Of a stretch of 24,771 nt of DNA, positions 6,927 to 14,389 are shown one piece after another. The position numbers were made by a program, and so were the translations under genes. The notes under the pieces were generated by a model that saw only the letters and a program-made list of their open reading frames with translations, ran no database searches and had not been told where the DNA came from. The stretch's first letter is position 1, and the number at the start of each line of letters is the position of its first letter. This DNA comes from Thermodesulfobacteriota bacterium (GTDB lineage: Bacteria; Desulfobacterota; BSN033; UBA1163), in assembly GCA_030024065.1 (NCBI GenBank), contig JASEIE010000015.1:1-24771 (forward strand), read 5' to 3'.

Positions 6927-8021
6927 ATGATTCGAACCATGAAAGATAGTATGACCATTTTTACTCTCATCACCCTCTTTCTCTTTCTTCTCACCTCCTG
7001 CTCCAATCTTCCCCTGATTGGGCGGAAGAAGGAGGAAAAGGTGGATAAACTTCCAGCGGGAAAGACCGTCACCGTCGAAGGCATGGAGACAGTCAAGGGT
7101 GTTACTCCCCCAAAACCGGACGCTCCCCCTGCCAAGAAACCTCCTGTTGAACCTGCTCCGAGGAGAGAACCGGAAACGAAAGTAGCTTCTGTTCCGAGCA
7201 GGCCTTTCTACAGCTCTCCCCTTCCCCTCTTCCAGATGGGTTTTAAGAGAAAGGTCACGATCCTGGACTTCGAAAATAAGACCACCTATAAAGACGAGAA
7301 AATCGAAGATGCAGTGGCCAGGAAGCTCTCGGATAAATTAGAGGCTACCGGGCGAGTGGCGGTAATGGACCGGATGATGGTTACAGAAATGTTGAACAGG
7401 GAGGGCCTCAAATTCGAAATTCTTACAGAACCTTCGACCATGAAGCGCGCCCATCAATCCTTCGGAATCCAGGCATTCGCGCTGGGAACGGTCACGGATG
7501 TGAGCGTCCTTTCCTCCAAAGCCTCTGAGACATCAGATGAAGAGATCTCCTTTGCCACGGCAAAGATAGAGATCCGCCTCATCGATGCATCCACCGGAAA
7601 CTTGCTTAAAACTTTTATCGGAAGAAGTCCCATCTTCGGCACAAAAGAAGCAGGCGAATACAGTCGGAGCAAAGCCGTGATGAAAGCAATTGATTTCGGT
7701 CTGGATGATATATTAGAGGGTTTTTTTCGCCAGCTTGATCTCCTGGACTGGGCAACGACCATCGCCAGGATTGAAGGAGACCAATTATATATCAATGCGG
7801 GCAAATTATCCGGCCTCCGGGTTGGAGACACCCTGGAAGTTTATGAACCTGGAAAAGAGATCATCCACCCGACCACCAAACTCTCTCTTGGATGGACGAC
7901 AGGACCGCTCAAAGGAGTCATCAGGGTTTCCGATCTCTTTGGCGTGGATGCCGCCATCGGAAAAGTCCTTCAGGGCAGCGGGTTCAGCTCCAACGATGTG
8001 GTGAAATCAACCGCAAGGTAA
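6927..8021 (+). CDS. CsgG/FlgT-like outer-membrane lipoprotein
   Basis: A 364-residue predicted lipoprotein. The leader ends in lipobox LTSC, giving lipidated C25 and a following Ser, which favours the outer membrane. A Pro-rich linker (about 45-95) leads to a CsgG-like domain (about 105-275: KVTILDFENKTTYKDEKIED, RKLSDKLEATGRVAVMDRMM, FALGTVTDVSV). The C-terminal part (about 285-360, with INAGKLSGLRVGDTLEVYEP) resembles the FlgT C-terminal domain. Together this suggests an assembly, secretion or envelope-structure role near the outer membrane, possibly linked to the CsgG/FG-GAP protein at 2471 and the porin between them. The start at 6927 is chosen for AAGGAG 7 nt upstream and the lipobox; the frame stays open further upstream to 6834. 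The first palindrome of the GGGGACAGGCTAC family starts 4 nt after its stop. Confidence 0.82.
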   Translation: MIRTMKDSMTIFTLITLFLFLLTSCSNLPLIGRKKEEKVDKLPAGKTVTVEGMETVKGVTPPKPDAPPAKKPPVEPAPRREPETKVASVPSRPFYSSPLPLFQMGFKRKVTILDFENKTTYKDEKIEDAVARKLSDKLEATGRVAVMDRMMVTEMLNREGLKFEILTEPSTMKRAHQSFGIQAFALGTVTDVSVLSSKASETSDEEISFATAKIEIRLIDASTGNLLKTFIGRSPIFGTKEAGEYSRSKAVMKAIDFGLDDILEGFFRQLDLLDWATTIARIEGDQLYINAGKLSGLRVGDTLEVYEPGKEIIHPTTKLSLGWTTGPLKGVIRVSDLFGVDAAIGKVLQGSGFSSNDVVKSTAR

Positions 8022-8025
8022 AGAT

Positions 8026-8098
8026 AAAAAAGGGGACAGGCTACTTTTTGTTAAATTTTAAAAGGAGATGTAATGAAAAAGTAGCCTGTCCCCTTTTT
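8026..8098. repeat. GGGGACAGGCTAC palindrome, copy 1
   Basis: The left arm (8026-8049, core GGGGACAGGCTACTTTTT) and right arm (8076-8098, core AAAAAGTAGCCTGTCCCC) are perfect inverted repeats over more than 20 bp, separated by a 26-nt loop. The right arm ends in a T-run, so the transcript could fold into a terminator-like hairpin. It begins 4 nt after the stop of the lipoprotein gene. Two further copies lie at 12166 and 14311. Confidence 0.95.
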
Positions 8099-8168
8099 CT
8101 CTACCTCTTCATTATCATTCCATCATTACGCTTTTGTCTTATTTCTTTCTACAAAAAGGAGTTTGAAG

Positions 8169-9176
8169 ATGCGGCTCCCCAGATTTGAATATTTTAAACC
8201 AAAGACTCTTAAAGAGGCAGTAAAGCTGCTGACGGCTGATCCCAAAGGGACTGTCCTCCTATCAGGAGGAACTGATCTTCTGGTCAATATGAAACACGGG
8301 TTGATCCAGCCAAAACGGATGATCAACCTCAAAGCCATCCCCAAATCGGCCTATATCCGGGATGAAAAGGACGGTCTGAGGATCGGAGCCCTGACCACTC
8401 TTCATGAGATCGCCTCTTCTCCAATGGTTCAAGAAAAATTTCCTGCTCTCATCCAGGCTTCCAAAGAAGTGGCCGCTTATGCCCTTCAGATGATGGGAAC
8501 CATCGGTGGAAACCTCTGCCAGGGGAATCGGTGTCGATTCTACAATCAATCGGCCTTCTGGAGGAGCGTGAGGCCTCCCTGCCACAAAGCAGGAGGTAAA
8601 ATCTGCTATGTGGCGCCCAAATCAAAAGAATGCCATTCCGCTTATTGCGGAGATATAGCTCCCGTGCTCATCGCTCTCAATGCTCAAATGAAGGTATTAG
8701 GTGCTGAAGGAGAACGAGTTTTCCCATTGAAAAAGCTTTATACACAGAACGGAAATAGACCGCTCTCTCTTAAAAAAGGAGAGATTTTGAAGGAGATTCT
8801 CATCCCGCCCTCTTCCGGAAAAACACTCTACCTGAAATGGAGGCTAAGGAATTCTCTTGAATTCCCCATTATTTCTCTTGCCCTCCATCTGGAGAGAGAT
8901 GGAAAACAGCAGATTAAAAAATCAAGGATCATCTTTGGTGCAGTGGGCCCCGGACCGGTGGAGGCTGCTTTAGCGGAAAAGATGTTAAAGACAGGGCCTC
9001 TCGATGAACGAATGATCGAAAAGGTATCCAGTCAAGCGGTCAAGGAGATCTCTCCGATGCGCACCTCTCTTCATTCCCCTTCCTATAAAAGAAGGATGGC
9101 GGGAATCCTTTTGAAACAAGGGTTGGAGGAAATAATGAATTGCGGAATCCGGAATGCGGAGTGCGGAATTCTCTGA
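8169..9176 (+). CDS. hcrB: Molybdenum hydroxylase FAD subunit with [4Fe-4S] insertion (4-hydroxybenzoyl-CoA reductase beta type)
   Basis: FAD-binding subunit of a xanthine-oxidase-family enzyme; it passes electrons between the Fe-S subunit and an external carrier. The FAD motif LLSGGTDLLVNMK and the second motif MMGTIGGNLCQGNRC are present. The insertion that carries an extra [4Fe-4S] cluster in HcrB of Thauera is complete: C122, C138, C146 and C155, with spacing 16, 8 and 9 as in that protein, within RCRFYNQSAFW and YVAPKSKECHSAYCGD. In HcrB this cluster supports low-potential ferredoxin chemistry, so an HcrB-like role is likely, although the substrate may differ. Start 8169 has AAGGAG 7 nt upstream. 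The last residues (NCGIRNAECGIL) are encoded by a GCGGAAT repeat rather than by the conserved domain. It is first of a three-subunit operon. Confidence 0.88.
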   Translation: MRLPRFEYFKPKTLKEAVKLLTADPKGTVLLSGGTDLLVNMKHGLIQPKRMINLKAIPKSAYIRDEKDGLRIGALTTLHEIASSPMVQEKFPALIQASKEVAAYALQMMGTIGGNLCQGNRCRFYNQSAFWRSVRPPCHKAGGKICYVAPKSKECHSAYCGDIAPVLIALNAQMKVLGAEGERVFPLKKLYTQNGNRPLSLKKGEILKEILIPPSSGKTLYLKWRLRNSLEFPIISLALHLERDGKQQIKKSRIIFGAVGPGPVEAALAEKMLKTGPLDERMIEKVSSQAVKEISPMRTSLHSPSYKRRMAGILLKQGLEEIMNCGIRNAECGIL

Positions 9177-9268
9177 TTTTAGGTTGAGAATGAGGATTGA
9201 GAATTTTTACCCCAAATTCCAAAATTTAAAAATCGAATTTGAATATTCCGAAATCTGCAATCCGAAAC
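9135..9268. repeat. Degenerate GCGGAAT palindromic repeat
   Basis: A run of GCGGAAT-like units (9142-9171), overlapping the 3' end of the FAD-subunit gene, is loosely inverted relative to the CCGAAATCTGCAATCCG block at 9249-9265. It fills most of the 158-nt spacer before the next gene and supplies the upstream gene's final codons. The pairing is imperfect. Confidence 0.5.
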
Positions 9269-9270
9269 AC

Positions 9271-9321
9271 TCCCCTCACCCTCGCCCTCTCCCCCAAGGG
9301 GAGAGGGTTGGGGTGAGGGGG
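9271..9321. repeat. CCCTCACCC/GGGTGAGGG palindrome, copy 1
   Basis: The left arm CCCCTCACCC-tcg-CCCTCTCCCC (9272-9294) and right arm (9298-9320) match at 20 of 23 positions around a 3-nt loop. It ends only 14 nt before the ATG of the [2Fe-2S] subunit gene, so a folded transcript would crowd that ribosome binding site. A second copy lies at 24690. Confidence 0.9.
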
Positions 9322-9334
9322 AAAGGGACTTTTC

Positions 9335-9796
9335 ATGAAACACATCATTAAGCTCAGTGTCAACGGCGAAGAATATGAGGTTTTCACAGAGATCCACAAG
9401 ACCCTTCTCGAGGTCTTGAGGGAGGATCTGGGCCTGACAGGAACCAAAAGGGGCTGTGATCTGGGAAGCTGCGGGGCCTGCACGGTTCTGATCGATGAAA
9501 AGCCATGCCTCTCCTGCCTGACCCTGGCGATCGATGCTCAGGGAAAGAAAATCATCACCATCGAAGGTCTGGCAACGGACGGAACACTTCATCCCCTTCA
9601 AAAAGCCTTTGCTCAAAAAGGCGCCATCCAGTGTGGCTTCTGTACACCCGGAATGATCCTCACGGCCAAGGCTTTTCTTGATGAAAATCCCAATCCTTCA
9701 GAAGAAGAGGCGAAGATGGCGATCTCCGGAAACCTCTGCCGTTGCACAGGTTACGTGAAGATTGTGGAGGCGATTCTGTCAGTAACCATAAAATAG
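9335..9796 (+). CDS. Molybdenum hydroxylase [2Fe-2S] subunit (HcrC/CoxS type)
   Basis: The 153-residue iron-sulfur subunit that relays electrons from the Mo site to the FAD subunit. The N-terminal plant-ferredoxin-like cluster ligands are C41, C46, C49 and C61 (KRGCDLGSCGACTVLI, then CLSC). The C-terminal helical-domain cluster ligands are C100, C103, C135 and C137 (IQCGFCTPGM, NLCRCTGY). All eight are present and the length is normal. The ribosome binding site is weak (AAAGGGA, 8 nt upstream), directly downstream of the CCCTCACCC palindrome. It lies between the FAD subunit and the catalytic subunit on the same strand, which defines a three-subunit hydroxylase operon. Confidence 0.95.
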   Translation: MKHIIKLSVNGEEYEVFTEIHKTLLEVLREDLGLTGTKRGCDLGSCGACTVLIDEKPCLSCLTLAIDAQGKKIITIEGLATDGTLHPLQKAFAQKGAIQCGFCTPGMILTAKAFLDENPNPSEEEAKMAISGNLCRCTGYVKIVEAILSVTIK

Positions 9797-9802
9797 ACCC
9801 TT

Positions 9803-9875
9803 GTTCGGGTCTGGAGACCCGAACCTACCCTCATTGATAGAATCACAGGGTAGGGGCAGGTCTCCTGACCTGCCC
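9803..9875. repeat. Triple-hairpin palindromic repeat
   Basis: Three hairpins follow one another without gaps: GTTCGGGTCT-gg-AGACCCGAAC (9803-9824), CTACCCT/AGGGTAG (9825-9853, 15-nt loop) and GGGCAGGTC-tcct-GACCTGCCC (9854-9875). The first and third stems are perfect. The element fills the 96-nt spacer between the [2Fe-2S] and Mo subunit genes. No T-run follows, so it is not an obvious terminator. Confidence 0.93.
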
Positions 9876-9892
9876 TTTGGAAGGAAATCTTC

Positions 9893-12196
9893 ATGAATAA
9901 ACTGAATGTCGTTGGCAAAAGAGAGCCGATGCTCGATGCCCTGGAGAAGGCGACAGGACAGGCCAGATTTACGGATGACCTCTCCTTTCCAGGAATGCTC
10001 TTTGGAAAAGTCCTGAGAAGTCCCCATCCCCATGCAAAGGTCCTTGATGTCGATCTCTCCGGAGCCTTGAAGATAAAGGGAGTCAGAGGAGCGATCAGCG
10101 GAAAGGATATCCCGAAGAAGATGTATGGGATTGTGCCCATGGCCAAGGATGAATATGCCCTGGCGATTGATAAAGTCCGCTACATCGGAGATGATGTGGC
10201 TTCAGTGATAGCCATCTCCCCTGATGTGGCAGAGGAGGCAATTTCTAAGATTCGAGTCGATTATGAGGTTCTTCCTGCCGTCTTTGATCCCCTCGAAGCG
10301 ATGAAACCAGGGGCTCCCATCATCCACGACAATGTCCCCAACAATGCGAGCGCCACCATCCGGAAGGAATTTGGAAATGTGGAGAAGGCTTTTTCCGAAT
10401 CGGATTTTGTCTTCGAGGATACGTTCCAAACCCAGGCCATCAATCACTGTCCCATTGAACCCCAGGCTGCCATCGCTGTGGTGGACTACTCCGGAAAGGT
10501 GACTCTCTGGTCCTCCACTCAGATCCCTTTCTTCCTCAGAAGAAATCTGGCCACCACACTGGACATCCCCGAAAGCAAAGTCCGTGTGATCAAGCCCAAG
10601 GTAGGAGGCGGGTTTGGCCAGAAGATCGATCTCTTTGCCAAGGACTTCTGCGCTGCCTTCTTCGCCATGAAGACGAAGAAGCCCGTCAAGTTCGTTTACG
10701 AACGGGAAGAGGTCTTCACCTCCACGAGACAGCGCCATCCCATGCATATTCAACTCAAAAGCGGCATGAAGAGGGATGGGACAATTCATGCCCAGCAATT
10801 CAGAGTAATTGCCGACGGAGGCGCTTACAACAGCACGGCTCCCCTGATGATCACCTTAGCCTGTTATTTCATCATGCTTCCCTACCGGATCGAAAACCTC
10901 TTCTTCGAAGGCTACCATGTCTATACGAATAAACCTGTCGGAGGGGCGATGAGAGGTCACGGAATACCACAGGTCCGATTTGCTGTGGAAACCCAATTAG
11001 ATGTGATTGCTGAGAAGATGGGTATGGATCCATTGGAATTACGATTGAAGAATGCCTTTCAATCCGGAGAGCCCCATCCTGCAAAGTTACTGGTTCAGAG
11101 TTGCGGTTTCAGTGAAACCCTGATCAAAGCAGCAGAGGGAATTGGCTGGAAAGAGAAGAGAGGGGAACTTCCTTTTGGCAGAGGTGTCGGTCTTGCCGGA
11201 GCCAGCTTTCCAAGCGGGGTCTCGAATATGAGTCACATCTCCTCGGGCGCCATTGTGAAGATTGAAAGGGATGGCTCCATCACTCTTTTAACCGGTGCCG
11301 CAGACATTGGCCAGGGCGCTGAAACAGTCATCTCACAGATCGTTGCAGAGGAGTTGGGCGTGTCTCTCGGAGATATTCGCATCACCGCAGCGGATACCGA
11401 GATTACTCCTCTTGATCCGGGAACTTTCGGAAGCGGTGTCACGCTGAGGGCTGGCAATGCGGCCAGAATGGCCGCCCACGAAGCAAAAGAGAAACTCTTC
11501 GAAGCCGTGGCTGAAAAATTGGAAGTGGAGATCAACGAACTGGAGGCAAAGGATCGGCGAATCTATGTCAAAGGCCAACCTGAAATGGTAATGAGTTTGC
11601 AGGAGGCAATAAAAGAGTATCAATATTCGGATCGGCCCATGCCCATCATCGGCAGGGGCTCCTATCATCCTCCGGTCAAAGAACCCACGACCCTCCTCAA
11701 AGAGGATGGGAATTTTTCTCCTGCCTATTCTTTCATGACCCAGGCGGCTGAGGTGGCGGTAGATACAAAGACAGGAAGGGTGAATGTCCTTAATGTGGTG
11801 GCTGCCCATGACTGCGGAAGGGCAATCAATCCCATGCTCGTGGAGGGCCAGTTGGAAGGGTCGGTGGTGGGAGGAATGGGGCAGGCCCTTTATGAAGAGG
11901 TGCTCACAGAGAAGGGACAGGTCCTCAACCCTTCCTTTTTGGACTATGGAATTCCAACAGCGATGGAGGTTCCCACGATCGCTTCTGTGGAGGTTGAAAC
12001 AGATGACCCCGAAGGTCCATTCGGCGCAAAAGAGTCGGGAGAAGGGACACAATTAGCCCCTGCTCCTGCCATCATCAATGCCATCTATGATGCCATCGGA
12101 GTAAGATTTAAGAGCCTTCCCGTGACACCGGATAAGGTGTTGGAGGCGCTGAAAAACAAAAAAGCAAAAAAGGTGACAGGCTACTTTTTTAATTAA
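9893..12196 (+). CDS. Molybdenum hydroxylase catalytic Mo-cofactor subunit (HcrA/CoxL/Xdh family)
   Basis: Catalytic subunit (767 residues) carrying the mono-pyranopterin Mo cofactor. Conserved elements appear in family order: the N-terminal GKREPMLDALEKATGQARFT, GGGFGQKID, PVGGAMRGHG, the cofactor motif ADIGQGAETVISQ, FGSGVTLRAGNAARMA, and the C-terminal GAKESGEG, whose first Glu (E714) is the expected catalytic base. AAGGAA lies 8 nt upstream of the ATG. With the two preceding genes it forms a complete hydroxylase; the HcrB-type FAD subunit points to 4-hydroxybenzoyl-CoA reductase or a related low-potential dehydroxylase/hydroxylase. The last nine codons (KKVTGYFFN) lie in the left arm of a repeated palindrome, so the native C-terminus has been replaced or extended. 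Confidence 0.9.
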   Translation: MNKLNVVGKREPMLDALEKATGQARFTDDLSFPGMLFGKVLRSPHPHAKVLDVDLSGALKIKGVRGAISGKDIPKKMYGIVPMAKDEYALAIDKVRYIGDDVASVIAISPDVAEEAISKIRVDYEVLPAVFDPLEAMKPGAPIIHDNVPNNASATIRKEFGNVEKAFSESDFVFEDTFQTQAINHCPIEPQAAIAVVDYSGKVTLWSSTQIPFFLRRNLATTLDIPESKVRVIKPKVGGGFGQKIDLFAKDFCAAFFAMKTKKPVKFVYEREEVFTSTRQRHPMHIQLKSGMKRDGTIHAQQFRVIADGGAYNSTAPLMITLACYFIMLPYRIENLFFEGYHVYTNKPVGGAMRGHGIPQVRFAVETQLDVIAEKMGMDPLELRLKNAFQSGEPHPAKLLVQSCGFSETLIKAAEGIGWKEKRGELPFGRGVGLAGASFPSGVSNMSHISSGAIVKIERDGSITLLTGAADIGQGAETVISQIVAEELGVSLGDIRITAADTEITPLDPGTFGSGVTLRAGNAARMAAHEAKEKLFEAVAEKLEVEINELEAKDRRIYVKGQPEMVMSLQEAIKEYQYSDRPMPIIGRGSYHPPVKEPTTLLKEDGNFSPAYSFMTQAAEVAVDTKTGRVNVLNVVAAHDCGRAINPMLVEGQLEGSVVGGMGQALYEEVLTEKGQVLNPSFLDYGIPTAMEVPTIASVEVETDDPEGPFGAKESGEGTQLAPAPAIINAIYDAIGVRFKSLPVTPDKVLEALKNKKAKKVTGYFFN

Positions 12197-12248
12197 AGCC
12201 TTTCTTCTCCTCCTTGAATCAACTAAAAAGTAGCCTGTCCCCTTTTTT
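12166..12248. repeat. GGGGACAGGCTAC palindrome, copy 2
   Basis: The left arm (12166-12190, core GGTGACAGGCTACTTTTTT) lies inside the 3' end of the Mo-subunit gene; the right arm (12225-12248, core AAAAAGTAGCCTGTCCCC) lies downstream. The loop is 34 nt and contains the stop codon. One arm mismatch (T12174) falls in the coding arm. Confidence 0.95.
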
Positions 12249-12265
12249 CACTAAAGGAGAAAACT

Positions 12266-14311
12266 ATGGAAATAGTTCAGACGGCCTGTGAGCTCTGTCC
12301 CTGGGGCTGCGGTATGGATGTGTATCTCGAGGAGGGAAAGATTGTTAAGGTGAAGGGAACAGCCGACCACCCCCTCAATAAGGGCAAGCTCTGTCCGAAG
12401 GGTGCTGCGGTTCCTCAATTCGTCTATTCCAAAGAACGACTCAAAACGCCGCTGATCAGAAAAAATGGAGATTTTATACCTATCTCCTGGGATGAGGCAT
12501 TAGATCGTATTGCCGAAAAGCTTCGGATCATTGGAAAAAACTTTGGCCCCAAATCACTGGCCGTTGTCATTGGAATGCCCATTCTTCTTGGAGGCAACTC
12601 CACCGTGAGCCTCCTTCGCCGCTTCTGTGATGTTTACGGAACGCCCAACTGCTTCTCTGTCGAATCGATCTGCTACCGGCCGAGGATCATCGCTTACATT
12701 CTCACCCTTGGAAAATTCCCGGTAGCGGATACGGAGAACTCCAAATGCATCATCCTGTGGGGTCACAATCCCCATGCCTCGAATCCTCCGCTCGTGAACC
12801 GGATTACCTCGGCTCGAAAGAAGGGAGCAAAGCTGATCGTCATCGATCCAAGGACAACCGCTTTTGCGAAAAAAGCAGACCTCCACCTCAGGCCAAAACC
12901 GGGAAGCGATGGCGCATTATCCCTGGGCCTGCTCCATATCATGATATTAGAGGGGCTTTATGATAGGGATTTTGTCACGCAGTGGACAAAAGGTTTCGAT
13001 GAACTCCAGAGACATGTTCAGGATTACTCTCCGGAGAGAGTGGAAGAGATCACCTCTGTTCCTGCGGAGGATATCCGAAAGGCGGCACGGATGTTCGGCA
13101 CGATCAAACCGGCCTCCATCATTCAGGGGATCAATGCACTGGACCAGCATACCAATGGCCTTCAGAATTCGAGGGCAATCGCCATTCTCCAGGCGATCAC
13201 TGCTAATATCGATAACCCCGGAGGATTCATCACCACCTCACGGGTTCACCTCAATCCTCTTCGATTCCCTGAGAAGCTCTCGGAGAAACCGATCGGCATC
13301 GATCAGTTCCCGCTCTTTTATGAGGTCTGGGGGAAACTCTTCGGAGAGGGGCAGGCAATGGTTCTGCCCGATGTCCTCCTTCGGGATCATCCCTATCCCA
13401 TCAAAGGGATGATCGTCTCCGCCTCCAATCCGGTCATCACCTGGCCCAATTCGAGGAAGGTGGAGGCGGCGTTGAGAAAGTTGAAATTTTTAGTCGTCAT
13501 GGACATCTTTATGACCGAGACGGCAAAACATGCCCATATGGTCTTACCCGCTGCCACCTTCCTCGAAAGGACCGAGCTCTGTGACTACTATGGAACCATA
13601 CATGGAATTCCTTATGTGACCCTGAGGAAGAAGGTGATCGATTTCCCGGAGGCCTGGCCTGATTTGAAGTTCTGGTTCGAGCTGGCAAAGAGGATGGGCT
13701 ATGATGAATATTTCCCCTGGAAGGATGTGGAAGAGGCCATCGACTATGCGCTCAAGCCGACAGGTCTGACCATCGAGAAATTGATGAAACATTCTCAGGG
13801 CATCCCTTTCGGGACGATTCGATATGACCAGTATAGAGAGAAAGGTTTTGCCACTCCCTCCGGAAAGGTTGAGATCTACTCTGAGACCCTGAAGTCCCTG
13901 GGCCATGACCCCCTTCCCTCTCATCGGGAGAGTCCCTTAAGCCAATCCGGATTCACAAAGAACTATCCCCTGCATCTTACGACAGGAGCCAGGACACTGG
14001 AATATCTTCATTCAGAACTCCGCCATATTCCGGAATTGAAGAAGAGGAGACCGGAACCCTTTGCCGAAATCCACTCCGAGACGGCAAAAGAATACGGAAT
14101 TGCGGATGGAGATAAGATTGAAGTGGAGACAATGATAGACTCCATCAAGATTAAGGCTCATGTCACGGAAGATATCCTTCCAGGTGTGGTCAACCTTCCC
14201 CATGGTTGGGCAGAGGCGAATGTCAACCTCCTCACCACCTGTAAGCCAGGCGATCCGATTTCAGGCGCTCCGCTTCTGAAATCCTCATTCTGCCGTATTC
14301 GGAAGCCCTGA
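12266..14311 (+). CDS. Molybdopterin oxidoreductase, DMSO-reductase family, cytoplasmic
   Basis: A 681-residue bis-molybdopterin oxidoreductase. The N-terminal [4Fe-4S] ligands are C8, C11, C15 and C43 (CELCPWGC, then KLCPKG). The likely Mo ligand is C136 in SVESICYRPR. The family core follows: LWGHNPHASNP, KLIVIDPRTT, and a C-terminal molydopterin-dinucleotide-binding domain (about 565-680: LHLTTGARTLEYLHSELRH, NLPHGWAEAN). There is no Tat leader, so it acts in the cytoplasm. It resembles the single-subunit FDH-H/acetylene-hydratase/dehydroxylase-like branch; reaction and substrate are unknown. AAAGGAGA lies about 7 nt upstream. It is flanked on both sides by copies of the GGGGACAGGCTAC palindrome; its TGA stop touches the downstream one. 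Confidence 0.9.
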   Translation: MEIVQTACELCPWGCGMDVYLEEGKIVKVKGTADHPLNKGKLCPKGAAVPQFVYSKERLKTPLIRKNGDFIPISWDEALDRIAEKLRIIGKNFGPKSLAVVIGMPILLGGNSTVSLLRRFCDVYGTPNCFSVESICYRPRIIAYILTLGKFPVADTENSKCIILWGHNPHASNPPLVNRITSARKKGAKLIVIDPRTTAFAKKADLHLRPKPGSDGALSLGLLHIMILEGLYDRDFVTQWTKGFDELQRHVQDYSPERVEEITSVPAEDIRKAARMFGTIKPASIIQGINALDQHTNGLQNSRAIAILQAITANIDNPGGFITTSRVHLNPLRFPEKLSEKPIGIDQFPLFYEVWGKLFGEGQAMVLPDVLLRDHPYPIKGMIVSASNPVITWPNSRKVEAALRKLKFLVVMDIFMTETAKHAHMVLPAATFLERTELCDYYGTIHGIPYVTLRKKVIDFPEAWPDLKFWFELAKRMGYDEYFPWKDVEEAIDYALKPTGLTIEKLMKHSQGIPFGTIRYDQYREKGFATPSGKVEIYSETLKSLGHDPLPSHRESPLSQSGFTKNYPLHLTTGARTLEYLHSELRHIPELKKRRPEPFAEIHSETAKEYGIADGDKIEVETMIDSIKIKAHVTEDILPGVVNLPHGWAEANVNLLTTCKPGDPISGAPLLKSSFCRIRKP

Positions 14312-14383
14312 AGGGGGACAGGCTACTTTTTATATCTTTTCTTCATTTGTCCTGCAACAAAAAAGTAGCCTGTCCCCCTTTTT
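14311..14383. repeat. GGGGACAGGCTAC palindrome, copy 3
   Basis: The left arm (14311-14331, core GGGGGACAGGCTACTTTTT) and right arm (14359-14383, core AAAAAGTAGCCTGTCCCCC) enclose a 27-nt loop. Both arms carry five G/C where copy 1 has four, a paired length change that keeps the stem intact. CCTGA occurs directly on both sides (14307-14311, 14384-14388), a possible 5-bp target duplication. Confidence 0.95.
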
Positions 14384-14389
14384 CCTGAC

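Noticed and set aside
8026..8098. Target-site duplications at copies 1 and 2 of the palindrome
   Set aside because: No matching direct repeats flank these copies; only copy 3 has CCTGA on both sides, which may be chance.
11333..12052. 239-codon minus-strand open frame inside the Mo-subunit gene
   Set aside because: The plus strand carries an unmistakable conserved enzyme here; the minus frame is His/Cys-rich shadow sequence.
12166..14383. Composite transposon around the molybdopterin gene
   Set aside because: Each end is a self-contained hairpin rather than an insertion sequence, there is no transposase and no shared target duplication; kept only as a cassette hypothesis.
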